Source of the DNA: DASVRA01 sp036388855
Lineage (GTDB): Bacteria; Pseudomonadota; Alphaproteobacteria; Caulobacterales; Caulobacteraceae
DNA: 64,000 nt
Reading direction: 5' to 3'
Assembly (NCBI GenBank): GCA_036388855.1
Contig: DASVRA010000035.1
Coordinates: 124,001-188,000 of the forward strand
The notes beneath the pieces were generated by a model. It was given only the letters and a program-made list of their open reading frames with translations. It made no database searches and was not told the origin of the DNA. Positions 26,235 to 35,267 of the stretch are shown here, piece after piece (the first letter of the stretch is position 1; each line of letters begins with the position of its first letter). The position numbers were made by a program, and so were the translations under genes.

Positions 26235-26921
26235 ATGAGCGCCGAGCGAACCCTGCACCACTTCCCGCTCGACCCCGCCTCGCGCCAGGCGCGGCTGGCG
26301 CTGGGCGAAAAGAAGCTGCCCTTCACCGAGGTGGTGGAACGCTACTGGGAGGGGCGGCCGGAGTTCCAGGCGCTCAACGCCTCTGGCCTGCCGCCGGTGC
26401 TGATCGAGGAGGCGGACGGGGAGCGGCTGGTGGTCTGCGAAAGCCGCGCCATCCTTGAGCACCTGGAGGAGCGCGAGCCCGAGCCGGCGTTGCTGGCGCG
26501 GGACCCCGCCGACCGGGCTGAGGCGCGGCGGCTGATGCAGTGGTTCGACCGGAAGTTCGACTACGAGGTCAACAGCCTGCTGGTGCACGAGCGGCTGGAG
26601 AAGCGGCTGTTGCGGCTCGGCTCTCCGGACCTGGGTTCAATGCGGCGCGGGCGCGAGGCCTTGCGCGACCACCTCGCCTACGTCGACAGCCTGATGCAGT
26701 CGCGCGAGTGGCTCGCCGGGCGCAGGCTCAGTCTGGCAGACGTGGCCGCCGCCGCCCATCTGTCGGTGATCGACTATTTCGGCGATGTCCCCTGGGGCGA
26801 CTATCCGGCGGCCAAGACGTGGTACATGAAGATCAAGTCGCGGCCCTCCTTCCGGCCCTTGCTGTCCGACCGCTGGCCGGGGCTCGCGCCCGCCGGCCAC
26901 TATGACGACCTCGACTTCTGA
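26235..26921 (+). CDS. fzlA: GST-fold protein, probable FtsZ-binding FzlA
   Basis: 228 aa glutathione S-transferase fold: thioredoxin-like N-domain (LHHFPLDPASRQARLALGE, then LPPVLIEEADG and ESRAILEHLEE) and an all-helical C-domain (DRKFDYEVNSLL, LADVAAAAHLSVIDYFGDVPW). The C-terminal tail ends in DDLDF. In Caulobacter FzlA is an essential GST-like division protein that bends FtsZ filaments. The assignment rests on my memory of the family's N-terminus and acidic tail; a plain GST remains possible. It overlaps queG by 20 bases. Confidence 0.75.
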   Translation: MSAERTLHHFPLDPASRQARLALGEKKLPFTEVVERYWEGRPEFQALNASGLPPVLIEEADGERLVVCESRAILEHLEEREPEPALLARDPADRAEARRLMQWFDRKFDYEVNSLLVHERLEKRLLRLGSPDLGSMRRGREALRDHLAYVDSLMQSREWLAGRRLSLADVAAAAHLSVIDYFGDVPWGDYPAAKTWYMKIKSRPSFRPLLSDRWPGLAPAGHYDDLDF

Positions 26922-28077
26922 ACCGATCGAAGCCCTGATCCGCGCCAAGGCGGCCGAGGTCGGCTTCGACATCTGCCGCTTCACCCGCGTGGACGAGCCC
27001 TGGGCGGCGGGCGCGCGGCTGCAGGAGTTCATCGGCCACGGCCGCCACGGCACGATGGGCTGGATGGAAACCACCGCCGAGCGGCGGGCGCACCCCCAGG
27101 CGATGTGGGGCGAGGCGCGCTCGGCCATCGTGCTGGGCGCCTCCTACGGCCCCGACGCCAATCCGCTGGAGGCGCTCGAGCGCAGGGACAGGGGCGCTAT
27201 CAGCGTCTACGCCCAGGGCGACGACTACCACGAGGTGATCAAGAAGCGGCTTAAGGCGCTCGGCCGCTGGCTGGCGGCGCAGGGCGGGTGTGAACTGAAG
27301 GTGTTTGTCGACACTGCGCCCCTGATGGAAAAGCCGCTGGCCGAACGCGCCGGTCTCGGCTGGCAGGGCAAGCACACCAACCTCGTGTCGCGTGAGCACG
27401 GTTCCTGGCTGTTCCTGGGCTCGATCCTCACCACGCTGGAACTGGAGCCCGACCCGCCAGAGGCGCCCCACTGCGGCTCCTGCCGCGCCTGCCTCGACGT
27501 CTGCCCGACCTCAGCCTTCCCCGCCCCGTTCCAGCTCGACGCCCGCCGATGCATCTCCTACCTGACCATTGAGCACGCTGGCCCAATCCCGCATGAGTTC
27601 CGGGAGGCGCTCGGCAACCGCATCTACGGCTGCGACGACTGCTTGGCCGTCTGCCCTTGGAACAAGTTCGCCCAGACCGCGCGCGAGGGCGCATTCCACG
27701 CACGCGAAGAGCTGCGCGCGCCACGGATCGAGGACTTGGCCGCTCTGGACGACGCAAGCTTCCGCGCCCTGTTCCGCAAGAGTCCGGTCAAGCGCATCGG
27801 CCGCGACCGCTTCGTCCGCAACGTCCTCTACGCCCTCGGCAACTCGGGAGAGCCGGCCCTGGCTCCGGCCGCCAGGCGTCTGCTGTACGATCCTTCGCCT
27901 CTGGTGCGGGGCGCGGCCGTCTGGGCGCTGTCGCGGCTGCTCGCGTCTGGGCAATTCGATAAGCTGCGGCGCGCTCGGCTTCCGACTGAGCCCGACGCAT
28001 CCGTCGCGGCCGAATGGTCGTATCAGGCTACGGCGGAGCCTGCCGAGCCCAGAACCCTGGAACAAGCTGTGCTTTAG
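26902..28077 (+). CDS. queG: Epoxyqueuosine reductase
   Basis: 391 aa cobalamin- and 2x[4Fe-4S]-dependent enzyme that reduces epoxyqueuosine to queuosine in tRNA. N-terminal cobalamin domain (AAEVGFDICRFTRVDEP, GLGWQGKHTNLVSREHGSW), ferredoxin clusters CGSCRACLDVCP and CDDCLAVCPWNKFA (about 193-255), and a C-terminal HEAT-like region (VRNVLYALGNSGEPAL). ATG 26902 lies inside the end of fzlA, indicating translational coupling. Confidence 0.95.
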   Translation: MTTSTSEPIEALIRAKAAEVGFDICRFTRVDEPWAAGARLQEFIGHGRHGTMGWMETTAERRAHPQAMWGEARSAIVLGASYGPDANPLEALERRDRGAISVYAQGDDYHEVIKKRLKALGRWLAAQGGCELKVFVDTAPLMEKPLAERAGLGWQGKHTNLVSREHGSWLFLGSILTTLELEPDPPEAPHCGSCRACLDVCPTSAFPAPFQLDARRCISYLTIEHAGPIPHEFREALGNRIYGCDDCLAVCPWNKFAQTAREGAFHAREELRAPRIEDLAALDDASFRALFRKSPVKRIGRDRFVRNVLYALGNSGEPALAPAARRLLYDPSPLVRGAAVWALSRLLASGQFDKLRRARLPTEPDASVAAEWSYQATAEPAEPRTLEQAVL

Positions 28078-28140
28078 GGCTTGTCACGAAGCTTGGCTTC
28101 TGGGCCAACTGTTCAGGTTGGTTAACGGGAGGACAACCGC

Positions 28141-28374
28141 AGGAAGTGGCTCAACCTGATTACCCTGCTGCTGATCATCGTCGGCGGCATCAACTGGCTG
28201 CTGGTCGGGATCGGCGGCTACGACATGGACCTGGTCGCCCGGATCGGCGGCGGAGAGACCGGCATGGTGGCCAAAGTCATCTACATCCTGGTCGGCCTGT
28301 CGGCGGTGTACCAACTGGTCCCGCTGTTCCGCTCCTTCGGCGCGGGCGAGACGGCGGCCCAGGCCAGCCGCTAA
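28141..28374 (+). CDS. DUF378 small membrane protein lacking a normal start codon
   Basis: About 77 residues: RKWLNLITLLLIIVGGINWL, GMVAKVIYILVGLSAVYQLV, i.e. two TM helices of the DUF378 (YuzA-like) family, whose members begin MRKWLN or similar. GGGAGG (28127-28132) is a fine SD, yet the codon where ATG is expected (28138-28140) is CGC. The frame is closed upstream by TAA 28123, and no ATG, GTG or TTG lies before the first helix. Either the gene is dead, it uses a very rare start, or the sequence is wrong here. Function unknown. Confidence 0.7.
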   Translation, partial: RKWLNLITLLLIIVGGINWLLVGIGGYDMDLVARIGGGETGMVAKVIYILVGLSAVYQLVPLFRSFGAGETAAQASR

Positions 28375-28376
28375 GG

Positions 28377-28787
28377 CTAGCGCTCGATTGCGCCTTCGGA
28401 GGCGGCGAGTTCGGCCTTCGGGCCGTGCTCGTCGCCTTTGATGTTGTTGGCCCACAGCACGCCGAGGAACCCGCCCTTGACCCGCGGCAGCAGCAGCAGG
28501 GTCGCGATCACGATCGGGATCAGGGTCACCGGCAGCACCAGCCAGGGCGAGCGCTGCCAGATGAACGGGAAGAACAACAGCGGCGCGATGATCAGGTGTC
28601 CGACCAGCAGGATGGTCAGGTAGGCCGGACCGTCGTCGGCGCGGTAGGCGCCGAGCTCCAGGCCGCAGCATTCGCAGCGGTCCACGACCTTCAGGTAGCG
28701 GCGGTAAATCCTGCCCTTGCCGCACTCGGGGCAGCGCTGGCGCAAGCCGCGCTTGATCGCGGGGAAAAGGGGGCGTTTGGCGGGCAT
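28377..28787 (-). CDS. DUF983 family membrane protein
   Basis: 136 aa from ATG 28787 (or 145 aa from ATG 28814, which also has a GAGGGG-like SD). N-terminal zinc-ribbon-like CPECGKGRIYRRYLK with a second CECCG, then two hydrophobic helices (YLTILLVGHLIIAPLLFF and LVLPVTLIPIVIATLLLL). This arrangement defines DUF983, often found near cytochrome oxidase genes; the function is unclear. Convergent with the DUF378 gene (2-bp gap). Confidence 0.85.
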   Translation of the reverse strand: MPAKRPLFPAIKRGLRQRCPECGKGRIYRRYLKVVDRCECCGLELGAYRADDGPAYLTILLVGHLIIAPLLFFPFIWQRSPWLVLPVTLIPIVIATLLLLPRVKGGFLGVLWANNIKGDEHGPKAELAASEGAIER

Positions 28788-28921
28788 TGGAGACCTTGGG
28801 GAGGAGCCCGCCATATGGGCGTCCGCCCCTCGTTTCGCCAGCATAACCGTGTGCTTGACGCGCCCTCGCGCCGGGTGTGAGTCCCGCCGCAACGCGCCAA
28901 AAACACAAGGGAGAACGCCCG

Positions 28922-30733
28922 ATGAAACGCCTGCTCGCGAGTTCTACCGCCGCCCTCGCCCTGCTCGTCTCGGGAGCCCCAGTGGCGCAGCCGGCGGCCG
29001 GTCCGACGCCAACCGCGGCGGAAGCCCAGGCGTTCCTGGCCAAGGCGGAGGCGGACCTGGCGCGGCTGGGCGAATTCGCCAACCGTGCCGCCTGGGTGCG
29101 CGCCACCTACATCACCCCCGACAGCCAATGGCTGGAGGCCAAGGCCTCGGGCGAGCAGAACGAGGCGGCCACCCGCTACGCCCTGGAGGCGGCGCGGTTC
29201 AACAACGTGCAGGTGGACCCCGTCACCCGCCGCAAGCTCGACCTGCTGCGCCGTTCGCTGGTCTCGCCCGCGCCGCCCCGGCCGGGCGCGGCGGAAGAGC
29301 TGGCCGGCATCGTCTCGCGCATGGACTCCGCCTTCTCCACCGGCAAGTTCCAGCACGGCGGCAAGACCATCACGCTGAACGACGCCGAGGACATCCTGGC
29401 CAGCTCGCGCGACCCGAACGAAACCAGGGCGGTGTGGGAGGGCTGGCGCAGCGTCTCGCCGGCGATCAAGGCCGACTACGCCCAGTTCGTCGGCCTCTCC
29501 AACGAGGGCGCCCGCAGCCTGGGCTACGCCGACACCGGCGCGCTCTGGCGCTCGGGCTACGACATGCCGCCGGACGCCTTCGCCGCCGAGACCGACCGGT
29601 TGTGGAAGCAGGTGGAGCCCTTCTACCGTAATCTCCACTGCTACGTCCGCGCCCGGCTGAACGCCAAGTACGGCGACGTGGTGCAGCCGAAGACCGGCCC
29701 GATCCGCGCCGACCTGCTCGGCAACATGTGGGCCCAGCAGTGGGGCAACATTTACGACGTGGTCGCCCCGCCGCAGGACGCCTCGGCCTACAACCTCGAC
29801 CAGCTGCTGGTCAGCCGCGGCTACGATCCGGTGAAGATGGTCAAGACCGGGGAGGGCTTCTACAGCTCGCTCGGCTTCAAGCCCCTGCCGCAGACCTTCT
29901 GGGAGCGCTCCCAGATCGTGCGCCCGCGCGATCGCGAAGTGGTCTGCCACGCCTCCGCCTGGGACATCGACGACCGCGAGGACATCCGCATCAAGATGTG
30001 CACCAAGGTCAACGCGGAGGACTTCTACACCGTCCACCACGAGCTCGGGCACAACTACTACCAGCGCGCCTACAGCACCCAACCCTACATTTTCCGCGGC
30101 GGCGCCAACGACGGCTTCCATGAGGCCATCGGCGACTTCGCCGGCCTGTCGGCGCTGACACCGACCTACCTCAATCAGATCGGCGTGTTGCAGACCGTGC
30201 CCGGCGCGGAAGGCGACATCCCGTTCCTGATGAAGATGGCGCTCGACAAGATCGCCTTCCTGCCCTGGGGCCTGATGGTCGATCGCTGGCGCTGGGGCGT
30301 GTTCGACGGCACGATCACCCCGGCGCAGTACAACGACGCCTGGTGGGCGCTGCGGCTGAAGTACCAGGGCCTGACCCCGCCCGGGCCGCGCCCCGCCGAC
30401 GCCTTCGATCCGGGCGCCAAGTACCACGTGCCGGGCAACACGCCCTACACGCGCTACTTCCTGGCGCACCTCTACCAGTTCCAGTTTCACCGCGCGGCCT
30501 GCCGCCAGATCGGCTGGAAGGGCCCGCTGCACCGCTGCTCGGTCTACGGCCAGGCGGAGATGGGGCGGAAGTTCAACGCCATGCTGGAGATGGGGCAGTC
30601 CCGCCCCTGGCCGGAGGCGCTGAACGCCTTCACCGGCGAAACCCGCACCGACGCCTCGGCGGTGACGGAGTACTTCGCGCCGCTGAACACTTGGCTGACG
30701 CAGCAGAACAAGGGCCAGAAGTGCGGCTGGTGA
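28922..30733 (+). CDS. M2-family peptidyl-dipeptidase (ACE-like)
   Basis: 603 aa zinc carboxydipeptidase. Signal peptide (about 1-22), helical body, catalytic HHELGHNYYQ (HExxH, about 375) and the downstream zinc Glu in NDGFHEAIGDF, as in angiotensin-converting enzyme. The C-terminal KYHVPGNTPYTRYFLAHLYQF is also family-typical. ATG 28922 has GGGAGAA upstream. Periplasmic or secreted; probably degrades peptides for nutrition. Confidence 0.93.
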   Translation: MKRLLASSTAALALLVSGAPVAQPAAGPTPTAAEAQAFLAKAEADLARLGEFANRAAWVRATYITPDSQWLEAKASGEQNEAATRYALEAARFNNVQVDPVTRRKLDLLRRSLVSPAPPRPGAAEELAGIVSRMDSAFSTGKFQHGGKTITLNDAEDILASSRDPNETRAVWEGWRSVSPAIKADYAQFVGLSNEGARSLGYADTGALWRSGYDMPPDAFAAETDRLWKQVEPFYRNLHCYVRARLNAKYGDVVQPKTGPIRADLLGNMWAQQWGNIYDVVAPPQDASAYNLDQLLVSRGYDPVKMVKTGEGFYSSLGFKPLPQTFWERSQIVRPRDREVVCHASAWDIDDREDIRIKMCTKVNAEDFYTVHHELGHNYYQRAYSTQPYIFRGGANDGFHEAIGDFAGLSALTPTYLNQIGVLQTVPGAEGDIPFLMKMALDKIAFLPWGLMVDRWRWGVFDGTITPAQYNDAWWALRLKYQGLTPPGPRPADAFDPGAKYHVPGNTPYTRYFLAHLYQFQFHRAACRQIGWKGPLHRCSVYGQAEMGRKFNAMLEMGQSRPWPEALNAFTGETRTDASAVTEYFAPLNTWLTQQNKGQKCGW

Positions 30734-30886
30734 GGCGTCGGCAACAAGCCTAGCCGTGGCTAAGCTTCCTTAACCCCGCTTCTTGGCCGGTTCTTTACGC
30801 GTCGGAAGCCAAACTTGCCCTTGGCGCGGGCTTTCCATGGCTTGCGTCCCAATTCGGGCCAAAGGCCCGCCGGGTGGGGCAGTTCG

Positions 30887-32131
30887 ATGCAGAAAGCGAG
30901 CCAGACGCGCCGGCGCCTGTTGAACGGGGCGGCGCGGTTTTCCTCAGACAAGCGCGGCGCGGTCGCGGTGGTGTTCGCGCTCGCCATGCCGGTGATGATC
31001 GCCGGGGCGGCCTACGGGGTGGAAACCACCTATTGGCATTACGAGAAGCTGCGCCTGCAGCAGATGACCGACGTGGCATCCTTCGCCGCCGCGGTGGCGC
31101 GCCGCGCCGGTGCGGACAACGCGGCGATTACCTCGGCGGGCGTCGGCGCGGCGGGTGACAACGGCAGGCTTTCCGACGACGAGGTGGTGGTGAACCCCAC
31201 CCCGAGCGAAGGCGCCTACGTCGGCGGTAACGCGGTGGAGGTTAAGTCGAAGCGCAAGCTGCGCCGCTTCTTCACCGCCCTGTTCGCCAGCGACAAGGTG
31301 GTGCTCAGGGCCCGCTCCGTGTCGGCCTTCACCAACGCCGGCAACGCCTGTGTGCTGGCGCTCGACCCGCTGGCTGCTCGCGGCGCCGAGTTCGCCGGCA
31401 GCTCGAAGGTGGAGCTGATCGGCTGCAATGTAATGGCGAATTCGCAGAAGCCGGCGGCGGTATACGTTGATGGCAATGCCAGCTTGCGCACACCCTGCAT
31501 TATGTCGGCCGGAGGAGTTTCGCTGAACTCGGGCGCAACGCTTACGAGCTGCGCGGCGGCAATGACCTACCTGCCACCGGTGGCGGACCCGTTCTCGGGC
31601 GTGACGGAGCCGACGCCGCCGACGGGCAACTGTCTCAACGGCAACGGCGCGAAGCTCAGCCCCGGCAGGTATTGCGGACTGGACCTGAAAGGCAACGTAA
31701 GCCTCGATCCCGGCGTCTATTATATCGACGGCGGCGCCTTGAAGATCAACGCCAGCGCCAAGGTCACCGGCAGCGGCGTCACCATCTACCTCTACAACAG
31801 CGCCGCGATCTCGATGAACGGCAACGCCACCATCCAGCTTTCGGCCCCGACCTCCGGGACCTACAAGGGGATGCTCTTCTTCGGCTCGCGCAGCACCTAC
31901 AACACCGCCGACGTGGTGCTGAACGGCACCGCCGACTCGCTGATGACCGGCGCGCTGTATTTTCCCAAGCAGCAGGTCCGCTATCAGGGGAACTTCTCCG
32001 GCGTGAACGGCTGCACCCAGGTCGTCGCCAACACGGTGGAGTGGACCGGCAACACCACGCTCAGGGTCGACTGCAACACGGCCGGCCTGCCGCCGATCAC
32101 GGTCGGCGGCGTGGTCAAGCTGGCGGAGTAG
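30887..32131 (+). CDS. TadG-like pilus protein with beta-helix-like C-terminal region
   Basis: 414 aa. N-terminal TadE/G-type segment (DKRGAVAVVFALAMPVMIAG, about 22-42) with the pseudopilin-like helix, then the TadG feature TDVASFAAAVARRAG. From about 155 to 400 the sequence is rich in Asn, Gly and Ser with short hydrophobic periodicity (KVELIGCNVMANS, GGVSLNSGATLTSC, YIDGGALKINASAKVTGSG), suggestive of a right-handed beta-helix, with about seven cysteines. No von Willebrand A domain, so it differs from classic TadG. It heads a three-gene Tad block away from the main locus. Confidence 0.75.
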   Translation: MQKASQTRRRLLNGAARFSSDKRGAVAVVFALAMPVMIAGAAYGVETTYWHYEKLRLQQMTDVASFAAAVARRAGADNAAITSAGVGAAGDNGRLSDDEVVVNPTPSEGAYVGGNAVEVKSKRKLRRFFTALFASDKVVLRARSVSAFTNAGNACVLALDPLAARGAEFAGSSKVELIGCNVMANSQKPAAVYVDGNASLRTPCIMSAGGVSLNSGATLTSCAAAMTYLPPVADPFSGVTEPTPPTGNCLNGNGAKLSPGRYCGLDLKGNVSLDPGVYYIDGGALKINASAKVTGSGVTIYLYNSAAISMNGNATIQLSAPTSGTYKGMLFFGSRSTYNTADVVLNGTADSLMTGALYFPKQQVRYQGNFSGVNGCTQVVANTVEWTGNTTLRVDCNTAGLPPITVGGVVKLAE

Positions 32132-32132
32132 G

Positions 32133-32552
32133 ATGATGAAGAACCTCCAAGCCTTCGCCCGCGACGACCGCGGCAACGCCATCGTCGAGTTCGGCCTGAT
32201 CGCCCCGATGATCGTCGGCGTGATCGTGCTGATCGGCCAAACCGCCGTGCTCGGCTACAGCATGCTCGGCATGCGCAACGCCGTGCACAGCGGGGCCATG
32301 TACGTGATGGGCGGCTCGCGCAGCGTCAACGATATCAAGGCGGTGATGGCCGGATCCTGGTCGAACAAGCCTTCGAACAGCACCATGAGCGTGACCCAGT
32401 ACTTCAAGTGCGGGACGGCCGACGGGACCGAAGGCGTGCTCTGCGCCGATAACAAGCTGCCGGCCCAGTACTTCCGCGTCCGCGCCCAGGCCAACTTCGG
32501 CGGCGTCTGGGATCATAACTACGGCATCTCCGAGGTCGTGCGTGTCCGCTAG
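32133..32552 (+). CDS. TadE-like pseudopilin
   Basis: 139 aa. Leader then DDRGNAIVEFGLIAPMIVGV, the TadE motif with conserved Glu, and one long helix; a small globular domain with one Cys pair (FKCGTADG, VLCADN). It starts one base after the TadG stop and overlaps the next gene by 11 bases, so all three are co-translated. Confidence 0.87.
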   Translation: MMKNLQAFARDDRGNAIVEFGLIAPMIVGVIVLIGQTAVLGYSMLGMRNAVHSGAMYVMGGSRSVNDIKAVMAGSWSNKPSNSTMSVTQYFKCGTADGTEGVLCADNKLPAQYFRVRAQANFGGVWDHNYGISEVVRVR

Positions 32553-32955
32553 GCGCTCGCCTCTCGCCCGCATGCTTGACGACCGCTCCGGGGCCGGGGC
32601 GGTCGAGTTCGCGCTGGTGTGCCCCCTGCTGTTCGCGCTGCTGTTCTCGGCGCTGGAACTCGGCTGGGCGATCTCCTGCGGCTCCAGCGTCAGGAGCGAA
32701 GTGCAGAGCGCGGCCCGGGCGCTGATGATCAACCCCGCGCTCAGCTCCGCCGACATGCAGAAGCGCGTCGAGGACCGCCTCAAGGGCCTGCCGATCAAGG
32801 GTTTCGTGATCACCGTCACCGACGAGTGGATCAACGGCAACGCCCGGGTGAAGCGGGTGGCCTGGGACTACAAGTACGACATGGCCATGCCGCTGGTGCC
32901 GGACGTGCTGTTCAACTTCAGCTCCAACATCGTGGTGCCGACCCCCACCGCCTGA
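32542..32955 (+). CDS. TadE-like pseudopilin
   Basis: 137 aa, GTG start 32542 inside the previous gene. Leader MSARRSPLARMLDDRSG, then AGAVEFALVCPLLFALLFSA with the pseudopilin Glu; the rest is a small mixed domain. Last gene of the second Tad block; bkd genes begin 65 bases later. Confidence 0.87.
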   Translation: MSARRSPLARMLDDRSGAGAVEFALVCPLLFALLFSALELGWAISCGSSVRSEVQSAARALMINPALSSADMQKRVEDRLKGLPIKGFVITVTDEWINGNARVKRVAWDYKYDMAMPLVPDVLFNFSSNIVVPTPTA

Positions 32956-33020
32956 CGGCTGGCGCGGCGCGCCGCCTGGGCTATAAGCGCCGCCGACCCC
33001 TACCGGCGCCGCGGGAGCCC

Positions 33021-34250
33021 ATGAAGAACACGCCCGAGCTGAGCCTGCACGTGCCCGAGCCGCCCGCGCGGCCGGGCGACCCGGTGGACTTCTCCGGCTT
33101 TTCGTTCCCGGAGCCGGGGTCGATGGGGCGGCCGGACCTGCAGGTCAACGCGCTCGACACCTTCGAGCACGCCAACGGCCTGATCCGGGTGCTGGACAAG
33201 GAAGGCCGCGCGGTCGGCCCTTGGAACCCGCGCGCCGACGCCGAGACCCTGCGCAAGGGCCTGCGCGCGATGATCCTCACCCGCGCCTTCGACGACCGCA
33301 TGTTCCGCCAGCAGCGCCAGGGCAAGACCAGTTTCTACATGAAGTGCACCGGCGAGGAGGCCATCGCCTGCGCCCAGGCGCTGGTGCTGAACCGCGACGA
33401 CATGTGCTTCCCCACCTACCGCCAGCAGGGCCTGCTGGTCACGCGCGGCTACCCGCTCGTGGACATGATGAACCAGATCTACTCGAACGCGAAGGATCCG
33501 GTGAAGGGCCGCCAGCTGCCGATCATGTACTCGGCCCGCGAGTACGGCTTCTTCACCATCAGCGGCAATCTCGGCACCCAGTACCCGCAGGCCGTCGGCT
33601 GGGCGATGGCCTCGGCCTACAGCGGCGACTCCAGGATCGCCGCCGCCTACATCGGCGACGGCTCCACCGCCGAGGGCGACTTCCACGCCGCCTGCACCTT
33701 CGCGGCGGTCTACCGCGCCCCGGTGATCCTGAACGTGGTCAACAACCAGTGGGCCATCTCCTGCTTCTCCGGCATCGCGGGGGGCCAGAATACCACCTTC
33801 GCTATGAAGGGCCTGGGCTACGGCATCCCCAGCCTGCGCGTGGACGGCAACGACTTCCTCGCCGTCCACGCCGCCACCCAGTGGGCGGCCGAGCGGGCGC
33901 GGGGCAACCACGGCCCCACCCTGATCGAGTTCTTCACCTACCGCGCCGAGGGCCACTCCACCTCCGACGACCCCTCCAAGTACCGCCCCGCCGAAGAGGG
34001 CAAGGCCTGGCCGCTCGGCGACCCCGTCGTCCGCCTGCGCCAGCACCTCACCGCGATCGGCGAATGGGACGACGACCAGCACACGGCCGCCGAGCAGGAG
34101 GCGCTCGAACAGGTCCGCGCCGCCGGCCGTGAGGCGGAGGCGGTCGGCACGCTCGGCCAATCCAAACCCTCCACACGTGAAATGTTCGAGGAGGTCTACG
34201 CCACCGAGGACTGGCGCCTGCGCCGCCAGCGCCAGGAAGTGGGGGTCTGA
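33021..34250 (+). CDS. bkdA: Branched-chain 2-oxoacid dehydrogenase E1 alpha
   Basis: 409 aa. TPP motif GDGSTAEGDFH...VVNNQWAIS (about 212-250), substrate-side FPTYRQQGLLV and the phosphorylation-loop region TYRAEGHSTSDDPSKYR are BCKDH-specific rather than pyruvate-dehydrogenase-like. Oxidatively decarboxylates the 2-oxoacids of Val, Leu and Ile with E1 beta. Starts at ATG 33021 after GGGAG. E1 beta follows after two bases. Confidence 0.94.
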   Translation: MKNTPELSLHVPEPPARPGDPVDFSGFSFPEPGSMGRPDLQVNALDTFEHANGLIRVLDKEGRAVGPWNPRADAETLRKGLRAMILTRAFDDRMFRQQRQGKTSFYMKCTGEEAIACAQALVLNRDDMCFPTYRQQGLLVTRGYPLVDMMNQIYSNAKDPVKGRQLPIMYSAREYGFFTISGNLGTQYPQAVGWAMASAYSGDSRIAAAYIGDGSTAEGDFHAACTFAAVYRAPVILNVVNNQWAISCFSGIAGGQNTTFAMKGLGYGIPSLRVDGNDFLAVHAATQWAAERARGNHGPTLIEFFTYRAEGHSTSDDPSKYRPAEEGKAWPLGDPVVRLRQHLTAIGEWDDDQHTAAEQEALEQVRAAGREAEAVGTLGQSKPSTREMFEEVYATEDWRLRRQRQEVGV

Positions 34251-34252
34251 CG

Positions 34253-35266
34253 ATGCCGGCGATGAACATGATCCAGGCGATCAACTCCGGCCTGGACGTG
34301 ATGATGGAGCGCGACCCGCGCGTGCTCACCTTCGGCGAGGACGCCGGCTACTTCGGCGGCGTGTTCCGCGCCACCGACGGGCTGCAGAAGAAGTACGGCC
34401 TGCACCGCTGCTTCGACTCCCCGATCAGCGAGAACGGCATCGTCGCCACGGCGGTCGGCATGGCGGCCTACGGTGCCCGCCCGGTGATCGAAATCCAGTT
34501 CGCCGACTACATCTACCCCGGCTACGACCAGCTGGTCAGCGAGGCGGCCAAGCTGCGCTACCGTTCGGGCGGCGACTTCACCTGTCCGATGACCCTGCGC
34601 ACCCCCTACGGCGGCGGCATCTTCGGCGGCCAGACCCACAGCCAGAGCCCCGAAAGCCTGTTCACCCACATCGCCGGCCTGAAAACGGTGATCCCGTCCA
34701 ACCCCTACGACGCCAAGGGCCTGCTGATCGCCGCCATCGAGGACGAGGACCCGGTGCTGATCTTCGAGCCCAAGCGCATCTACCAGGGGCCCTTCGACGG
34801 CTGGCACGACCGCCCCGTCACGCCCTGGGCCAAGCACCCCAAGGCCGAGGTTCCCGAGGGCCACTACACCGTCCCCCTCGGCAAGGCCGAGATCGTGCGC
34901 GAAGGCGCCGACGTCACCGTCCTGGCCTACGGCACCATGGTGCACGTCTGCCTTGCCGGCGCCGAGGAAGCGGCCGTGGACGCCGAGGTTATCGACCTGC
35001 GCTCGCTGATCCCGCTGGACATCGACACAATCGTTTCATCCGTAAATAAAACCGGCCGCTGCGTCGTGGTTCACGAGGCCCCGCGCACCTCCGGCTTCGG
35101 CGCGGAGCTGTTGTCGCTGGTGCAGGAGCACTGCTTCTGGAAGCTTGAAGCGCCGATCGAGCGCGTCGCCGGCTGGGACACGCCCTACCCGCACGCCTTC
35201 GAGTGGGACTACTTCCCCGGCCCGAAGCGGGTGGCGGCGGCGCTGAAACGCACGATGGAGGGCTGA
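34253..35266 (+). CDS. bkdB: Branched-chain 2-oxoacid dehydrogenase E1 beta
   Basis: 337 aa transketolase-like subunit: MNMIQAINSGLDVMMERDP, FGEDAGYFGGVFRAT, the Glu of the TPP site in GARPVIEIQFADYIYPGYDQ, and the C-terminal transketolase domain beginning near ADVTVLAYGTMVH. Forms the alpha2-beta2 E1 with the preceding gene. One base separates it from the E2 gene. Confidence 0.95.
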   Translation: MPAMNMIQAINSGLDVMMERDPRVLTFGEDAGYFGGVFRATDGLQKKYGLHRCFDSPISENGIVATAVGMAAYGARPVIEIQFADYIYPGYDQLVSEAAKLRYRSGGDFTCPMTLRTPYGGGIFGGQTHSQSPESLFTHIAGLKTVIPSNPYDAKGLLIAAIEDEDPVLIFEPKRIYQGPFDGWHDRPVTPWAKHPKAEVPEGHYTVPLGKAEIVREGADVTVLAYGTMVHVCLAGAEEAAVDAEVIDLRSLIPLDIDTIVSSVNKTGRCVVVHEAPRTSGFGAELLSLVQEHCFWKLEAPIERVAGWDTPYPHAFEWDYFPGPKRVAAALKRTMEG

Positions 35267-35267
35267 G

